Shown here in pieces: positions 32,983-43,758 of a DNA stretch of 64,000 bases. Location of the stretch: positions 1-64,000 of the forward strand of contig WBUN01000016.1 in the NCBI GenBank assembly GCA_008933705.1, in the 5' to 3' direction. The translations under genes were made by a program, and so were the position numbers. The notes beneath the pieces are model-generated. The model saw only the letters and a program-made list of their open reading frames with translations. It was not told the DNA's origin and did no database searches. The first letter of the stretch is position 1. Every line of letters starts with the position of its first letter. Origin of the DNA: Hyphomicrobiaceae bacterium. Lineage in GTDB: Bacteria; Pseudomonadota; Alphaproteobacteria; Rhizobiales; Hyphomicrobiaceae.

Positions 32983-34569
32983 CTAGTATCCGAGTGCCAT
33001 CCCATCCTTGCGGCCGTCGGAGGCGCCGGTGAGGATGCCGTTGGCGCGATCGATCGCCACGATCTGGCCGCCGCCCCAGGGCAGATCGCGCGTTACCACC
33101 GGGTGACCGAGCTTCTGCAGGCCGGCAACGACGGCAGCCGGCACGGACTCCTCCACGACCAGCGCGTCACCCTCGAAGAACACGCGCGGCTTGTCCAGCG
33201 CCTCCTGCGGGTCCATGCCGTAGTCGTACAGGTTGGACATGACGTAGACGTGGCCCATGGGTTGGAAATGGGCCCCCATGACGCCGAAGGCCAGCGCCGC
33301 CTCCCCGTCTTTCAGAGCCATGGCCGGGACCAGTGTGTGCATCGGGCGTTTGCCCGGCGCAATGCAGTTGCGGTGATTGGGGTCGAGAACGAACCCCTCG
33401 CCGCGATTGTGGAAGTTGATGCCGGTCTTGCCCGTGGCAATGCCCGAGCCGAAGTCGGCGTAGAGCGAGTTGATGAACGACACGGCCATACCGCTTTCGT
33501 CGACGATGGAAAAGCACACGGTGTCGGTGCCGGCCGGCTGCGGGAGGGGCCCGAGGTCGGGCCGACGCTTGCTGGGATCGATACGCCCCACAAGGTCGTC
33601 GATCACGGCATCGTCCAGCATGTGCGCAACCGGCACATCGGCCATCTCCGGATCGGCCACGAAGGTGTCGCGCATGCCGAAAGCGAGCCGCGCGGCCTCC
33701 ATCAGCACATGATAGCGCTCCACCGAGACCGCCTCGGCTCGCGGCTTGCCGAGCCGGTCCAGCATCTTCAGCATGATGAGCGCGACGATGCCCTGGTTGT
33801 TGGGGGGCAGCTCGCAAAGCTCCATGCCGCGGTAGCCGACCGAGACAGGGTCGACATAGCTTGACCGCTGAGCCGCGAAATCCTCCAGCGTGTGCAGACC
33901 GCCGAGCGCGTTGAGCTCGGCCACCATGTCCTCGGCAATCTCTCCGCCATAGAAGGCATCACGCCCGCCCTTGGCGATGCCGCGCAGGGTGGCGCCAAGC
34001 GCGGGCGAGCGCATGATCTCGCCGGCCCTTGGGGGACGGCCATCCTTGAGAAGGTTCTTCCTGGCCCCTGCGTGGCGCGCGAGCTTGGCGGCGCCGCGGA
34101 ACCAATCGACCGAAACGCGCGGGGCAACGACGAAGCCGCCCTCGGCCAGATCGATCGCCGGGGCAAGAAGCTGCTCGAGCGACATCGAGCCATGATCCTC
34201 CAGCAGCCGGCACCAGCCGTCGATGGCGCCGGGCACGGTGACGGCGTGCACGCTGGTCGTCTCGATGCGCTTGATGTTGTGCTCGGCGTACCAGGCCGCG
34301 GTGGCGGCCTTGGGCGCACGCCCTGACGCGTTGAGCGCCATCGGCCTCTCGCCCGGCTTGGCGATCATGGCGAAGCAATCCCCGCCTATCCCGGTCATGG
34401 GACATTCGACGACCGCAAGCACGGCCGCCGTGGCGATTGCCGCATCAACGGCATTGCCGCCCTTCTTCAGGACATCGATGGCGGTCAGGCTCGCAGCCGG
34501 GTGCGACGTTGCACACATGGCGCGCCGCGCGTACACCGGCGACCGTCCGGGAAAGTGAAAGCTGCGCAT
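32983..34569 (-). CDS. gamma-glutamyltransferase-family Ntn hydrolase
   Basis: A 528-residue protein of the YwrD/GGT type. N-terminal part: MCATSHPAASLTAIDVLKKG and NAVDAAIATAAVLAVVECPM, GIGGDCFAMIA. The self-processing region reads AGTDTVCFSIVDESGMAVSF, where the Thr before VCFS is the likely nucleophile (usual family pattern TTHxS). The C-terminal small subunit ends with the GGG-containing GGGQIVAID motif. No signal peptide with the start at 34569, so probably cytoplasmic. Substrate may be glutathione or another gamma-glutamyl compound. Followed by the acylphosphatase gene. Confidence 0.9.
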   Translation of the reverse strand: MRSFHFPGRSPVYARRAMCATSHPAASLTAIDVLKKGGNAVDAAIATAAVLAVVECPMTGIGGDCFAMIAKPGERPMALNASGRAPKAATAAWYAEHNIKRIETTSVHAVTVPGAIDGWCRLLEDHGSMSLEQLLAPAIDLAEGGFVVAPRVSVDWFRGAAKLARHAGARKNLLKDGRPPRAGEIMRSPALGATLRGIAKGGRDAFYGGEIAEDMVAELNALGGLHTLEDFAAQRSSYVDPVSVGYRGMELCELPPNNQGIVALIMLKMLDRLGKPRAEAVSVERYHVLMEAARLAFGMRDTFVADPEMADVPVAHMLDDAVIDDLVGRIDPSKRRPDLGPLPQPAGTDTVCFSIVDESGMAVSFINSLYADFGSGIATGKTGINFHNRGEGFVLDPNHRNCIAPGKRPMHTLVPAMALKDGEAALAFGVMGAHFQPMGHVYVMSNLYDYGMDPQEALDKPRVFFEGDALVVEESVPAAVVAGLQKLGHPVVTRDLPWGGGQIVAIDRANGILTGASDGRKDGMALGY

Positions 34570-34654
34570 GGGAGTATCCTGCCCCTTCGGCACACATCTT
34601 ATGGCGAGGGCTGGAGTTCTAAGGAAAAACCCGCCGGACGCAAGCTGGTGGGCG

Positions 34655-35185
34655 TCAGGCGACGCCGACCTGCGTTCCGACCGTGGGTGCCTGCCACGAT
34701 GCGGCCCGAGGCGGCATGGAAAAGCCCCACGCACCCGGGGCAGGGCCAAAGCGGTTGGCGTCTGCCCCTCCGACCCCGATGTGGAGCCACATGGCGCAGA
34801 CCAGCAACGGGAGCATCATGCCCGCAAATACCAGCCAGTAGGTCGCAGTTCCGGACACGAGCACATCGGAGTCCGCGGCCAGGACGACCACGGTGACAAG
34901 ACTGACGGCGCCAGCGAGCCAGACCAGCGCAGCGGTCGGCAACCACCAGGCGCTGCGGTCAAGATCGTGCAGGCGCTTGGACACCGTGGCGAACCCAGCC
35001 CAGCAGAACGCTGCATCGATGGCGAGCGCCGGCCAGCCGCCGAATTGGCCGCCGATCGCCCAGACGGCGAACGCGGCGAGCGCCTGCAGCACCAGCAGGA
35101 CCGCGGCGGCCAGCAGCAATCCCCTGCGGCTGCAGCGACCACGCGGATCGATGAGTTGCAGAGCCAGATGAGCAGTCGGAGCCAT
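34655..35185 (-). CDS. DUF805-like membrane protein
   Basis: A 176-residue inner-membrane protein with four hydrophobic helices. The DUF805 pattern is present: DPRGRCSRRGLLLAAAVLLV at the N-terminus and VSKRLHDLDRSAWWLPTAAL after helix 2. Family function is unknown. Start at 35185 puts the RGR motif in its normal position. Lies between pccA and the gamma-glutamyltransferase gene on the same strand. Confidence 0.8.
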   Translation of the reverse strand: MAPTAHLALQLIDPRGRCSRRGLLLAAAVLLVLQALAAFAVWAIGGQFGGWPALAIDAAFCWAGFATVSKRLHDLDRSAWWLPTAALVWLAGAVSLVTVVVLAADSDVLVSGTATYWLVFAGMMLPLLVCAMWLHIGVGGADANRFGPAPGAWGFSMPPRAASWQAPTVGTQVGVA

Positions 35186-35334
35186 GCGCCGAGTTTCCAG
35201 GCCGGGGCCACTCCTGCCAAAATGACGCATGCAGCTTTCTTTTGCGTAAGCACGGAGCGCAAACCCCTCGGCCCGCTCCTCACGCCGGGGCTGCGGCCGG
35301 TAGGCCCGCGGACATCACGCGCGGGCCATCAAAC

Positions 35335-37356
35335 TCACGCAAATTCCATGATCACGGCGTCGACCGCCAGGCTGTCGCCGGCCTTGGCCTTGATGGCCTT
35401 GACCCGCGCATCGCGCTCCGCGCGCAGGATGTTCTCCATCTTCATGGCCTCGACCACGCACAGTGCATCGCCCGCCTTCACCTCCTGCCCGACCTCCACG
35501 TGGATGGCCTTGACCAGTCCGGGCATCGGACACAGCAGCAGCCTGGACGTGTCCGGCGGCGCCTTCTCCGGCATCAAAGCGGCCAGCGCCGCCTCCCGCT
35601 CCGTGTAGACGTAGGCCCTGGTACGGATGCCGCGATAGGCCACGTCGTAGCCGTTCAGGATGGGGCGCACCTGTACCGAGACCGGTCGCCCTTGCACCAT
35701 GCCGGTCCATACGGCCTCGCCCGGCCACCACTCCGATTCCAGCTCGATCGGCTCGCGGCCTTGGCCCCTCTCGTCGAGCAGAGTGACCTTGATGGGGCGC
35801 CCCAGCTCGCCTTCCACCAGCGCCGACACGCGGGAGGCGCCGATGCTGGTAATGCGCCGGCTGGCGAAGCGCACCTCCGGCCCGGCCATCTGGTGCGTGA
35901 TCTTGCGACGGCGGGCATTGGTGAGGTGATCAACCGCAATGGAAACCGCCGCCAGGACGTCGAGGTCCTCGCCCTGCGGTACCGGCGGCTTGAACCCGCC
36001 CTTGTATTCCTCGGCAATGAAGCCCGTCGACAACCGCCCTTCGCGCCAGCGCGGATGCTGCATGAGGGCCGCCAGGAACGGAATATTGTGCTCCACCCCA
36101 TCGATCACGAACGCGTCCAGTGCATCGGACTGCAGGTCGATGGCTCCCTCGCGCGTTGCTGCGTACGTGACCAGCTTGGCGATCATGGGATCGTAGTGCA
36201 TCGAGATCTCGGCGCCCTCGAACACACCGGTATCATTGCGAATGGTGCCGCCGTTCGGGGAATGGCCCTCCTTGGGCGGCTGGTAGCGCGTGAGGCGGCC
36301 GATGGAGGGCAGGAAACTGCGGAACGGATCCTCGGCGTAGATGCGGCTTTCGACCGCCCAGCCGTCGAGCCTGATGTCGGCCTGCTTGAGCTTGAGCTTC
36401 TCGCCGGCAGCGACGAGGATCATCTGCTCCACGAGATCGACGCCGGTGATAAGCTCAGTGACCGGATGCTCGACCTGCAGGCGCGTGTTCATCTCGAGAA
36501 AGTAGAATGAGCGGTCCTGGCCGGCCACGAACTCGACGGTGCCGGCGCTGTCGTAGCCGACCGCCTTGGCCAGCGCCACCGCCTGCTCCCCCATGGCCTT
36601 GCGCGACTTGGCGTCGAGCAGCGGGGATGGCGCCTCCTCCACGACTTTCTGATTGCGGCGCTGGATCGAGCATTCGCGCTCGCCGAGATAGATGACGTTG
36701 CCGTGCTTGTCTCCCAGCACCTGGATCTCGATGTGGCGCGGGTTCTCGATGAACTTCTCGAGGAAGACGCGGTCGTCGCCGAAGCTCGACTTGGCCTCCG
36801 AGCGGGCAAGCCCAAAGCCTTCCTCCGCCTCCTTCGCATTGTAGGCGATGCGCATGCCCTTCCCGCCGCCGCCGGCAGAGGCTTTGATCATGACCGGATA
36901 GCCGATCTCCTCGGCAATCTTGACGGCGTGCTTGGCGTCCCCGATCTCGCCGAGGAAGCCCGGCACGGTGGACACCTTGGCCTTGGCTGCCGCCTTCTTG
37001 CTCTCGATCTTGTCGCCCATGGCGGCAATCGCCTTGGGATTGGGGCCTATGAAGACAATGCCGGCCTTCTGCAGGGCTGCAGGGAAAGCTTCTCGTTCGG
37101 ACAGGAACCCGTAACCCGGGTGCACGGCCTCCGCGCCGGTCTTGCGGCATGCGTCAACGATCTTGTCTATGACGAGATAGGACTGGGCCGCCGCGGCGGG
37201 GCCAATCGGCACTGCCTCGTCGGCCATCTCGACATGCAGGCCGTCTCGATCGGCATCGGAATGGACGGCAACCGTCTTGATACCCAACTTGCGCGCGGTC
37301 TTGATGATGCGGCAGGCGATCTCGCCTCGATTGGCGATCAGGATTTTCTTGAACAT
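35335..37356 (-). CDS. pccA: propionyl-CoA carboxylase alpha subunit (biotin carboxylase + BCCP)
   Basis: A 673-residue protein. Biotin carboxylase domain (about 1-450; MFKKILIANRGEIACRIIKT, ATP-grasp loop SAGGGGKGMRIAYN, RDCSIQRR-like ERECSIQRRNQKVVEE), a central BT-type linker domain (about 500-600) and a C-terminal biotinyl domain with CVVEAMKMENIL (biotin-Lys about 639). With PccB it makes methylmalonyl-CoA from propionyl-CoA. The start at 37356 fits the family. pccB lies 2 kb away on the same strand with other genes between. Confidence 0.94.
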   Translation of the reverse strand: MFKKILIANRGEIACRIIKTARKLGIKTVAVHSDADRDGLHVEMADEAVPIGPAAAAQSYLVIDKIVDACRKTGAEAVHPGYGFLSEREAFPAALQKAGIVFIGPNPKAIAAMGDKIESKKAAAKAKVSTVPGFLGEIGDAKHAVKIAEEIGYPVMIKASAGGGGKGMRIAYNAKEAEEGFGLARSEAKSSFGDDRVFLEKFIENPRHIEIQVLGDKHGNVIYLGERECSIQRRNQKVVEEAPSPLLDAKSRKAMGEQAVALAKAVGYDSAGTVEFVAGQDRSFYFLEMNTRLQVEHPVTELITGVDLVEQMILVAAGEKLKLKQADIRLDGWAVESRIYAEDPFRSFLPSIGRLTRYQPPKEGHSPNGGTIRNDTGVFEGAEISMHYDPMIAKLVTYAATREGAIDLQSDALDAFVIDGVEHNIPFLAALMQHPRWREGRLSTGFIAEEYKGGFKPPVPQGEDLDVLAAVSIAVDHLTNARRRKITHQMAGPEVRFASRRITSIGASRVSALVEGELGRPIKVTLLDERGQGREPIELESEWWPGEAVWTGMVQGRPVSVQVRPILNGYDVAYRGIRTRAYVYTEREAALAALMPEKAPPDTSRLLLCPMPGLVKAIHVEVGQEVKAGDALCVVEAMKMENILRAERDARVKAIKAKAGDSLAVDAVIMEFA

Positions 37357-37559
37357 GCGCGGAAGGCGCCCCGTACTCAGAGGAATGAACCCGGCCGACC
37401 CTGGCCCGCGATGATAGGCCAAAAGACGATGGAGGGAAGGAAATGCTTCAGCGCTCCTACGTCGATGCTGCAGCTTGGTCAACCTGCCCGTGGAAAGGGC
37501 ATTACGCCGCGGGGGCGAGCCCGCCCCCCTTGCCACCTGATTGACTGCAAGAGCCGGTC

Positions 37560-38564
37560 TCAGGCGGCTGCGGCAGCCCGTTCGATCAGGGGCTGCAGCG
37601 CCGGCGCCACCGACGGGCTTTCGGCCTTCAGAAACATCAGCAGGGCCCGTTCATTGGCCGTAATCCTGCCGTCCCGGCCGATGCGAGAGGCGAGCCAGTC
37701 CGCTTCCACGGGGGTCACCGCCTCATTGGTCACGATTTCGACCTTCTGCTGCGTCAGGCGCGCGATGGCCCGCTCCTCGCTGGTCTGCTGCCGGTACCCG
37801 CCAAACAGGCCCTTCAGCCCCGACACCATGCCGCCCAGCATCTCATCCACGCCGAGGTCGCCGCGCCGATCGAGCCAGGCATCGCGGGCAAGGGCAATCT
37901 CGCGCGGCGGTGCCGCATAGCCGGACGCCGCCATCACGCAGTTGGCGATGGCCTTGACGAACAGATCGCGCCAGGACGGGTGGGCTTCTCCGTCGGCCGT
38001 CGACTCCTCGATATCGAACAGGGCTTCGGCTTCGGGCTGCGTGACGGCAATGTTGCCGTCGCTGCCAAAGGCGTAGAGCATGCGGCGGAGCAGATCGACC
38101 TCCGCCTCCGTGATCACACCCGGCTGCAGCTTCTTGCCCGAGCGCAGCGGCCCTACGCCCTCGACAACGGCATACTTCACCTGGTCGAGAGCAAATCGAA
38201 CCAGGCTCTGCGGTGCCCAGCGCGCCTTGTCGAGCACATTGACGAGCAGTTCCAGCTCGGTCTTGCTCTCGATGCGGCCGTCCTTGGAAATGCGCTCGAT
38301 GAGCCAGGCGGCATTGGCGGCCGTCAGATATCCCTCCGGCGGCGCTTGATCGACGATGTAGTCCGTAATCGTTTCGACGAAGCAGTCCGCCCACGCCGGG
38401 TCCTGCACCGGGCACGCATCGTTGAGGGCGAAGATGGTGTCGGCTTCCTCGGCCGAGATGCGGCCGTCGTCATAGTAGCTGCGCCGAAGCTTGAGGACGT
38501 CAGCGTCCTTGATGCTGCCGCGTGCCTTGATCTCCAGCACAGAAACCGCGCTCAGAACACCCAT
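37560..38564 (-). CDS. internally duplicated helical protein, hypothetical
   Basis: A 334-residue soluble protein built of repeats: DDGRISAEEADTIFALNDAC with PAWADCFVETITDYIVDQ, then AWLIERISKDGRIESKTELE; later GNIAVTQPEAEALFDIEEST with PSWRDLFVKAIANCVM, then DWLASRIGRDGRITANERAL. The D-G-R/N-I turns followed by E-rich helices look like degenerate EF-hand or TerB-like folds. No signal peptide. It is upstream of pccA in the same direction, 200 bases away. I believe similar proteins occur in alphaproteobacteria, but I know no function. Confidence 0.75.
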   Translation of the reverse strand: MGVLSAVSVLEIKARGSIKDADVLKLRRSYYDDGRISAEEADTIFALNDACPVQDPAWADCFVETITDYIVDQAPPEGYLTAANAAWLIERISKDGRIESKTELELLVNVLDKARWAPQSLVRFALDQVKYAVVEGVGPLRSGKKLQPGVITEAEVDLLRRMLYAFGSDGNIAVTQPEAEALFDIEESTADGEAHPSWRDLFVKAIANCVMAASGYAAPPREIALARDAWLDRRGDLGVDEMLGGMVSGLKGLFGGYRQQTSEERAIARLTQQKVEIVTNEAVTPVEADWLASRIGRDGRITANERALLMFLKAESPSVAPALQPLIERAAAAA

Positions 38565-38759
38565 AGCGAACCCCTCGACCGCCCGGCCGGAAAGCTAAGG
38601 CTGAGAGAGTTACCATCCTGCTAATGACCGCCCACTTTTGCACTCGTGAGGCAGCCTCTGTCTTGCGTCGAGCACAGCGTCCAATGCATGCTTCGACGTC
38701 GGCCGCACGGATGCCGAATTCACGTCGTGAATTGTGCAGCATTCTGTTTGGGGGATGTC

Positions 38760-39263
38760 ATGCGCCTTCCTGCAATTCTGATGTCGCTCGGGCTCGTTCT
38801 CGCCGGCCCGGCAGCTTTGGCCCAGCAGCTCCGGGTCCAGGGTGTGGAGCTGCTCTGGTACGGCACCTACGAGGCCGGAAAAACCGACGAGATCAAGGAC
38901 AAGAGCGCCGCCACCGGAACCCGCTACAGTTCGACCAACATCGTACCGCCCCGAGAGAACAAAGATCGCATCGCCCTCAAGAGCGGCGTGCGCTTCGGCT
39001 TCGGCTACAAGGTCCTCGGCACCCCCAACGGCGCCGGGATCAGGATCACGCACCTGCGCCATTTCCCGCCGCCCGGGGTAAAGAATTCCGATAGCGGCAA
39101 CCGCATGATGACGGAGGAGCGCGACTTCGACATCACGCTCGGCGAGGAGCGGTTCATGGGTTTCGTCCTGGGCGAGGATCTGCCGACCGGCCCGTGGACG
39201 TTCCAGGTGCTCTACGGCACGCGCCTGCTCGTCGAGAAGACGTTCACGGTGTACAAGCCGTAG
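38760..39263 (+). CDS. secreted DUF3859-like protein
   Basis: A 167-residue protein with a signal peptide (MRLPAILMSLGLVLAGPAAL, cleavage near AQQL). The mature part is a single beta-sandwich-like domain: VQGVELLWYGTYEAG, VRFGFGYKVLGTPNGAGIRI, ending in GFVLGEDLPTGPWTFQVLYG and LVEKTFTVYKP, the DUF3859-type ending. Function unknown; probably periplasmic. Convergent with pccB. Confidence 0.75.
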   Translation: MRLPAILMSLGLVLAGPAALAQQLRVQGVELLWYGTYEAGKTDEIKDKSAATGTRYSSTNIVPPRENKDRIALKSGVRFGFGYKVLGTPNGAGIRITHLRHFPPPGVKNSDSGNRMMTEERDFDITLGEERFMGFVLGEDLPTGPWTFQVLYGTRLLVEKTFTVYKP

Positions 39264-39290
39264 GGTGCAGCCCCTGGGAAGGGCGCTAGG

Positions 39291-39310
39291 TGCCGGTGCA
39301 TGCGCCGGTA

Positions 39311-39312
<2 letters not shown>
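39291..39312. terminator. imperfect palindrome between convergent genes
   Basis: GTGCCGGTGCA then TGCGCCGGTAC: 9 of 11 positions pair, the other two as G-T wobble in RNA. It sits 28 bases after the DUF3859-like gene and just touches the pccB stop. Possible bidirectional terminator; weak evidence. Confidence 0.35.
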
Positions 39313-40843
<1,531 letters not shown>

Positions 40844-41030
40844 GAAAACCGCCCCGTTGCTCCGTTGCCGTCGCCCCTCATCGGCTCATAGCATGGCCGT
40901 AGTGCGCTGCAAAATGACCTCGGGCAAGCCCACGAAATCGACCGTGGCCGCCTCGTTCTGGACTTGGTCCCGTGCACGCGGCGAACAAACATGCAATGAA
41001 GCGGCCTGAGCCTCTGCGATGGAGCCTGCC

Positions 41031-41261
41031 ATGCCCGATCCTCTCGATCCGTTAATTCTCGACATGGTCGAATGGGTCGCCAGAGAGCCCCGATCCTACA
41101 GCGAGGCCCTGGAGGTCTGGCGCACGTCGTGCCCGCGCCTCACCGTATGGGAGGACGCGATCGACCGCGGACTTGTGGAGCGGCGCACCGGCCACGGCGG
41201 CGCCCAGATGGCGGTCACGGCGCGCGGGCGGTCATTTCTTGCCGAGAACGGTCGCGGCTAG
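41031..41261 (+). CDS. small winged-helix-like protein, hypothetical
   Basis: A 76-residue protein starting MPDPLDPLILDMVEWVAREP. The pattern of helices (SYSEALEVWRTSCPRLTVWE, then AIDRGLVER) and a C-terminal MAVTARGRSFL strand pair suggests a small winged helix. GGAG lies 7 bases before this ATG (an ATG at 41019 is the alternative). Its stop shares the palindrome CTAG with the stop of the convergent ATP12 gene. Confidence 0.65.
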   Translation: MPDPLDPLILDMVEWVAREPRSYSEALEVWRTSCPRLTVWEDAIDRGLVERRTGHGGAQMAVTARGRSFLAENGRG

Positions 41262-42016
41262 CGATCCCGGACCAGGTGCATCAATCGGCTGGCGGCCTGC
41301 ATCTCCACCCAACGACGCACGCGGCGGGCCTTGGCCTCCGCGTCCTCGCCCCATTGCGCGATCTGCCAGTCCTCGTCGACATGAGCCGCCGCCCACGCAG
41401 CCTCCGCGCTCAGCCGCCCGTGGGCGTGCGCCAGCGCCAGCAGCGCAGAGCCTGTGAGCGTCGTCATCACGTGCACCGCCGACAGTGTGAAGTCGTCGAG
41501 ACGCTCGAGCGCGCGGACGATCGCGGCGAGCGCCGTCCCCGCCTGCGACAGCGGCACTATGCCTTGCCCCACCACAAACCGCACGTGGAGCGCCTCCTGC
41601 ACCCAGGCGAGGATGGGATCCCAGGCCTCGGCCTGCCGGCGCACAAGCTCCCCGGGGCTTTCCGCCCGGTAGCAGAGAAGGTCACTGCCGGCGTACTTCA
41701 CGACCTCGGCGCGCACCTCGGCGACCCGGGTGCGCACGCCATCAATGGCCGAGTTGGCGAGCCGCGTCAGCGGCATCGTCGCCGGATCGATGTGCGCGCG
41801 CTGCGCCTCCCACTCGGCGGCAATGGCTTCGGCCAGCGCCGCGGTCGGCACCACGAACTCGGCCTTGGCCGGCGTCCGCACGGGCTTGCCATCGAGCAGC
41901 ACACGAAAACCCGCAGCCTTCCCCTCTGCCGCGACAACGCTGACCGATGTGTAGAACCGCTTCGGCAACGGACCGGGCGGTCGTACTTTGGGCTTGCCCT
42001 CGCCGGACATCGTCAT
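41258..42016 (-). CDS. ATP12-family F1-ATPase assembly chaperone
   Basis: A 252-residue protein. ATP12 signatures: LPKRFYTSVSVVAAEGKAAG, FRVLLDGKPVRTPAKAEFVV, AEWEAQRAHIDPATMPLTRL and DLLCYRAESPGELVRRQAEA, followed by W-D-P-(I/L). In mitochondria and alphaproteobacteria the family binds the free F1 alpha subunit. The start overlaps the HAD gene stop as ATGA, so the two are coupled, as I recall for this pair in other Rhizobiales. Length fits. Confidence 0.93.
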   Translation of the reverse strand: MTMSGEGKPKVRPPGPLPKRFYTSVSVVAAEGKAAGFRVLLDGKPVRTPAKAEFVVPTAALAEAIAAEWEAQRAHIDPATMPLTRLANSAIDGVRTRVAEVRAEVVKYAGSDLLCYRAESPGELVRRQAEAWDPILAWVQEALHVRFVVGQGIVPLSQAGTALAAIVRALERLDDFTLSAVHVMTTLTGSALLALAHAHGRLSAEAAWAAAHVDEDWQIAQWGEDAEAKARRVRRWVEMQAASRLMHLVRDR

Positions 42017-42693
42017 CGACCACCTTCCTGCGCCGCGAGCTGCCTGTCGACAGTGGCCACCAGCGCCTCGCACGTTTCGGCCACCGCGTGAGCGCCTGCA
42101 TGCACCAGGTGCTCGGGCGGATGATAGCCCCACGCGACGCCGACCGCACCCACGCCGGCGTTGCGCGCCATCTCCATGTCGAAGGTGGTATCGCCGACCA
42201 TGATGGTTGCAGCAGACGCAACACCGGTCTCGGCCATGGCGCGCAGGATCATGGAGGGATGGGGCTTGGAGGGATGGTCGTCGGCCGTCTGGATGGTGAA
42301 GAAATGCTCCTGCCAGCCCTCGCGATCGAGCAACCGCGCAACTCCGCGCCGTGACTTGCCGGTGGCAATGCCGAGAACGACATCGTTGCGGCGCGCGAGC
42401 GCCTCTACCGCGGCACCGACGCCGGAGAAAAGCGGATCATGCGCTACTGCCTCCGGGCGCACCCGCGGGAAATCGGCGCGGTAAAGCTGGGCAAGCTCTG
42501 CCTGCACGCGTGCGGACTGCCGCGGCGCCAGCACGGCGAATGCCTCGGGCAGCGACAGGCCGATCACGCCCAGCACTTTGCCCCGCTCCGGCACCGCCAG
42601 ACCGAGCGCGGTAAAGGCATGCTCCATGGCAGAAAGAATGGCGTTCTGGCTGTCGACCAGGGTACCGTCGCAATCGAAGATGACGAGTTTCAT
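42013..42693 (-). CDS. HAD-superfamily (IA) phosphatase, phosphoglycolate-phosphatase-like
   Basis: A 226-residue HAD hydrolase: motif I LVIFDCDGTLVDS (nucleophile Asp), motif II LGIATGKS, the Lys in SKPHPSMI and motif IV TIMVGDTTFDMEMARNAG. The alpha-helical cap of subtype IA fits phosphoglycolate or similar small phosphate esters. Start at 42693 gives motif I at residue 4. Coupled to the ATP12 chaperone gene downstream by an ATGA overlap. Confidence 0.92.
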   Translation of the reverse strand: MKLVIFDCDGTLVDSQNAILSAMEHAFTALGLAVPERGKVLGVIGLSLPEAFAVLAPRQSARVQAELAQLYRADFPRVRPEAVAHDPLFSGVGAAVEALARRNDVVLGIATGKSRRGVARLLDREGWQEHFFTIQTADDHPSKPHPSMILRAMAETGVASAATIMVGDTTFDMEMARNAGVGAVGVAWGYHPPEHLVHAGAHAVAETCEALVATVDRQLAAQEGGR

Positions 42694-42801
42694 GCCGGCG
42701 GGGTTATAGCAGAGGGCGCGCATGGGCAAGATCGTGCGGCAATGCGGGACCAGCGATAGGGGTCGCCGCACGGATCCGTCGGGCCAAGCCGGCCGCAGCG
42801 G

Positions 42802-43758
42802 CTATACCTGCCGCACCGGCTTTGCCGACTTCAGTGCATCGCGCATGTAGAGCATCGCCTCGTCCGCGGCTTTTCTCAACATGCGCAGATCGGTGGTGCA
42901 CGGCTCGATCGGCACCTCGGCACCATTGGGCGTAACGCGGCACCAGCGGATGCGCTTGAGACGCTCGAGTCGATCGGCCTCGGTAGCCATGGCGCGGCTC
43001 ATAGCTGCCGCGCTTCGGCGCAAGGCAAGCGGCAACCGGCGCAGCGCGGCGCGGGCGACCAGAGGCCATAGCCAGCGCTCGAGGCGGGGCAGATGCTTGG
43101 GGTGTGGACGGCTCGCCAAGACGATCAGCGTGTCGGGCCGGAAGCGTTTCACGCCTGCCAGGATCGGCAGCGGCATGCCGCAGGCCCCGTCCACGAGCGC
43201 CTCCTCCGTCTCTCCGACACCGACAAGGATGGGCTCCGTCAGACGCGGAAACGCGCTCGACGCCAGCACCGCTTGTGCCGCGTCCGGCTTGGCAACCTTT
43301 GCGTCGAGCAGAAAGCTCTCGCCGCTGAGACGCGTGACAACGACGTGCCAGCTCGTGCGGTGCGTGCAGATGAGACGCTGATCGAACGAGAAGGGGCTGT
43401 GATGGCCGCGCAGAACATCAGCCATGTACGGCAGGCACAGTCGCCGTCTGCGCCACGAGCCGCCCGACACGAAGCCGGCGACTGCCAGGTGCTCGAACAT
43501 GCGCACGGCGCGATGCGGCAGGCCGGAGAGATAGGCTCCTACCGCCCCCCCGCTTCCAGACACCGTGACGGCATGATCCACCGCACGCTCGAGCCCGGCA
43601 TCGCGCCAAGCCGTCAGATACGCTGCGGTCCGGATGCAGCACATACCCCCGCCTGTGCCGATGAGGAGCACCCGATGCGGCGGCGCATGCCCCGCCTGGA
43701 TTGCGTCTTCGTTGTCGAAAAGACGCCGCAGTGCTTCGCGGTCCCCCTTGAGTTTCAT
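42802..43758 (-). CDS. patatin-like phospholipase-fold protein
   Basis: A 318-residue protein. Oxyanion loop LLIGTGGGMCCIRTAAYLTA, nucleophile elbow VTVSGSGGAVGAYLSG and Asp dyad motif EALVDGACGMPLPI match the patatin pattern, although the elbow is S-x-S-x-G instead of G-x-S-x-G. A basic C-terminal region (WLWPLVARAALRRLPLALRR) may touch membranes. Start at 43758 has AGGAC about 7 bases upstream. Lipid acyl hydrolysis is likely; substrate unknown. Confidence 0.8.
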   Translation of the reverse strand: MKLKGDREALRRLFDNEDAIQAGHAPPHRVLLIGTGGGMCCIRTAAYLTAWRDAGLERAVDHAVTVSGSGGAVGAYLSGLPHRAVRMFEHLAVAGFVSGGSWRRRRLCLPYMADVLRGHHSPFSFDQRLICTHRTSWHVVVTRLSGESFLLDAKVAKPDAAQAVLASSAFPRLTEPILVGVGETEEALVDGACGMPLPILAGVKRFRPDTLIVLASRPHPKHLPRLERWLWPLVARAALRRLPLALRRSAAAMSRAMATEADRLERLKRIRWCRVTPNGAEVPIEPCTTDLRMLRKAADEAMLYMRDALKSAKPVRQV

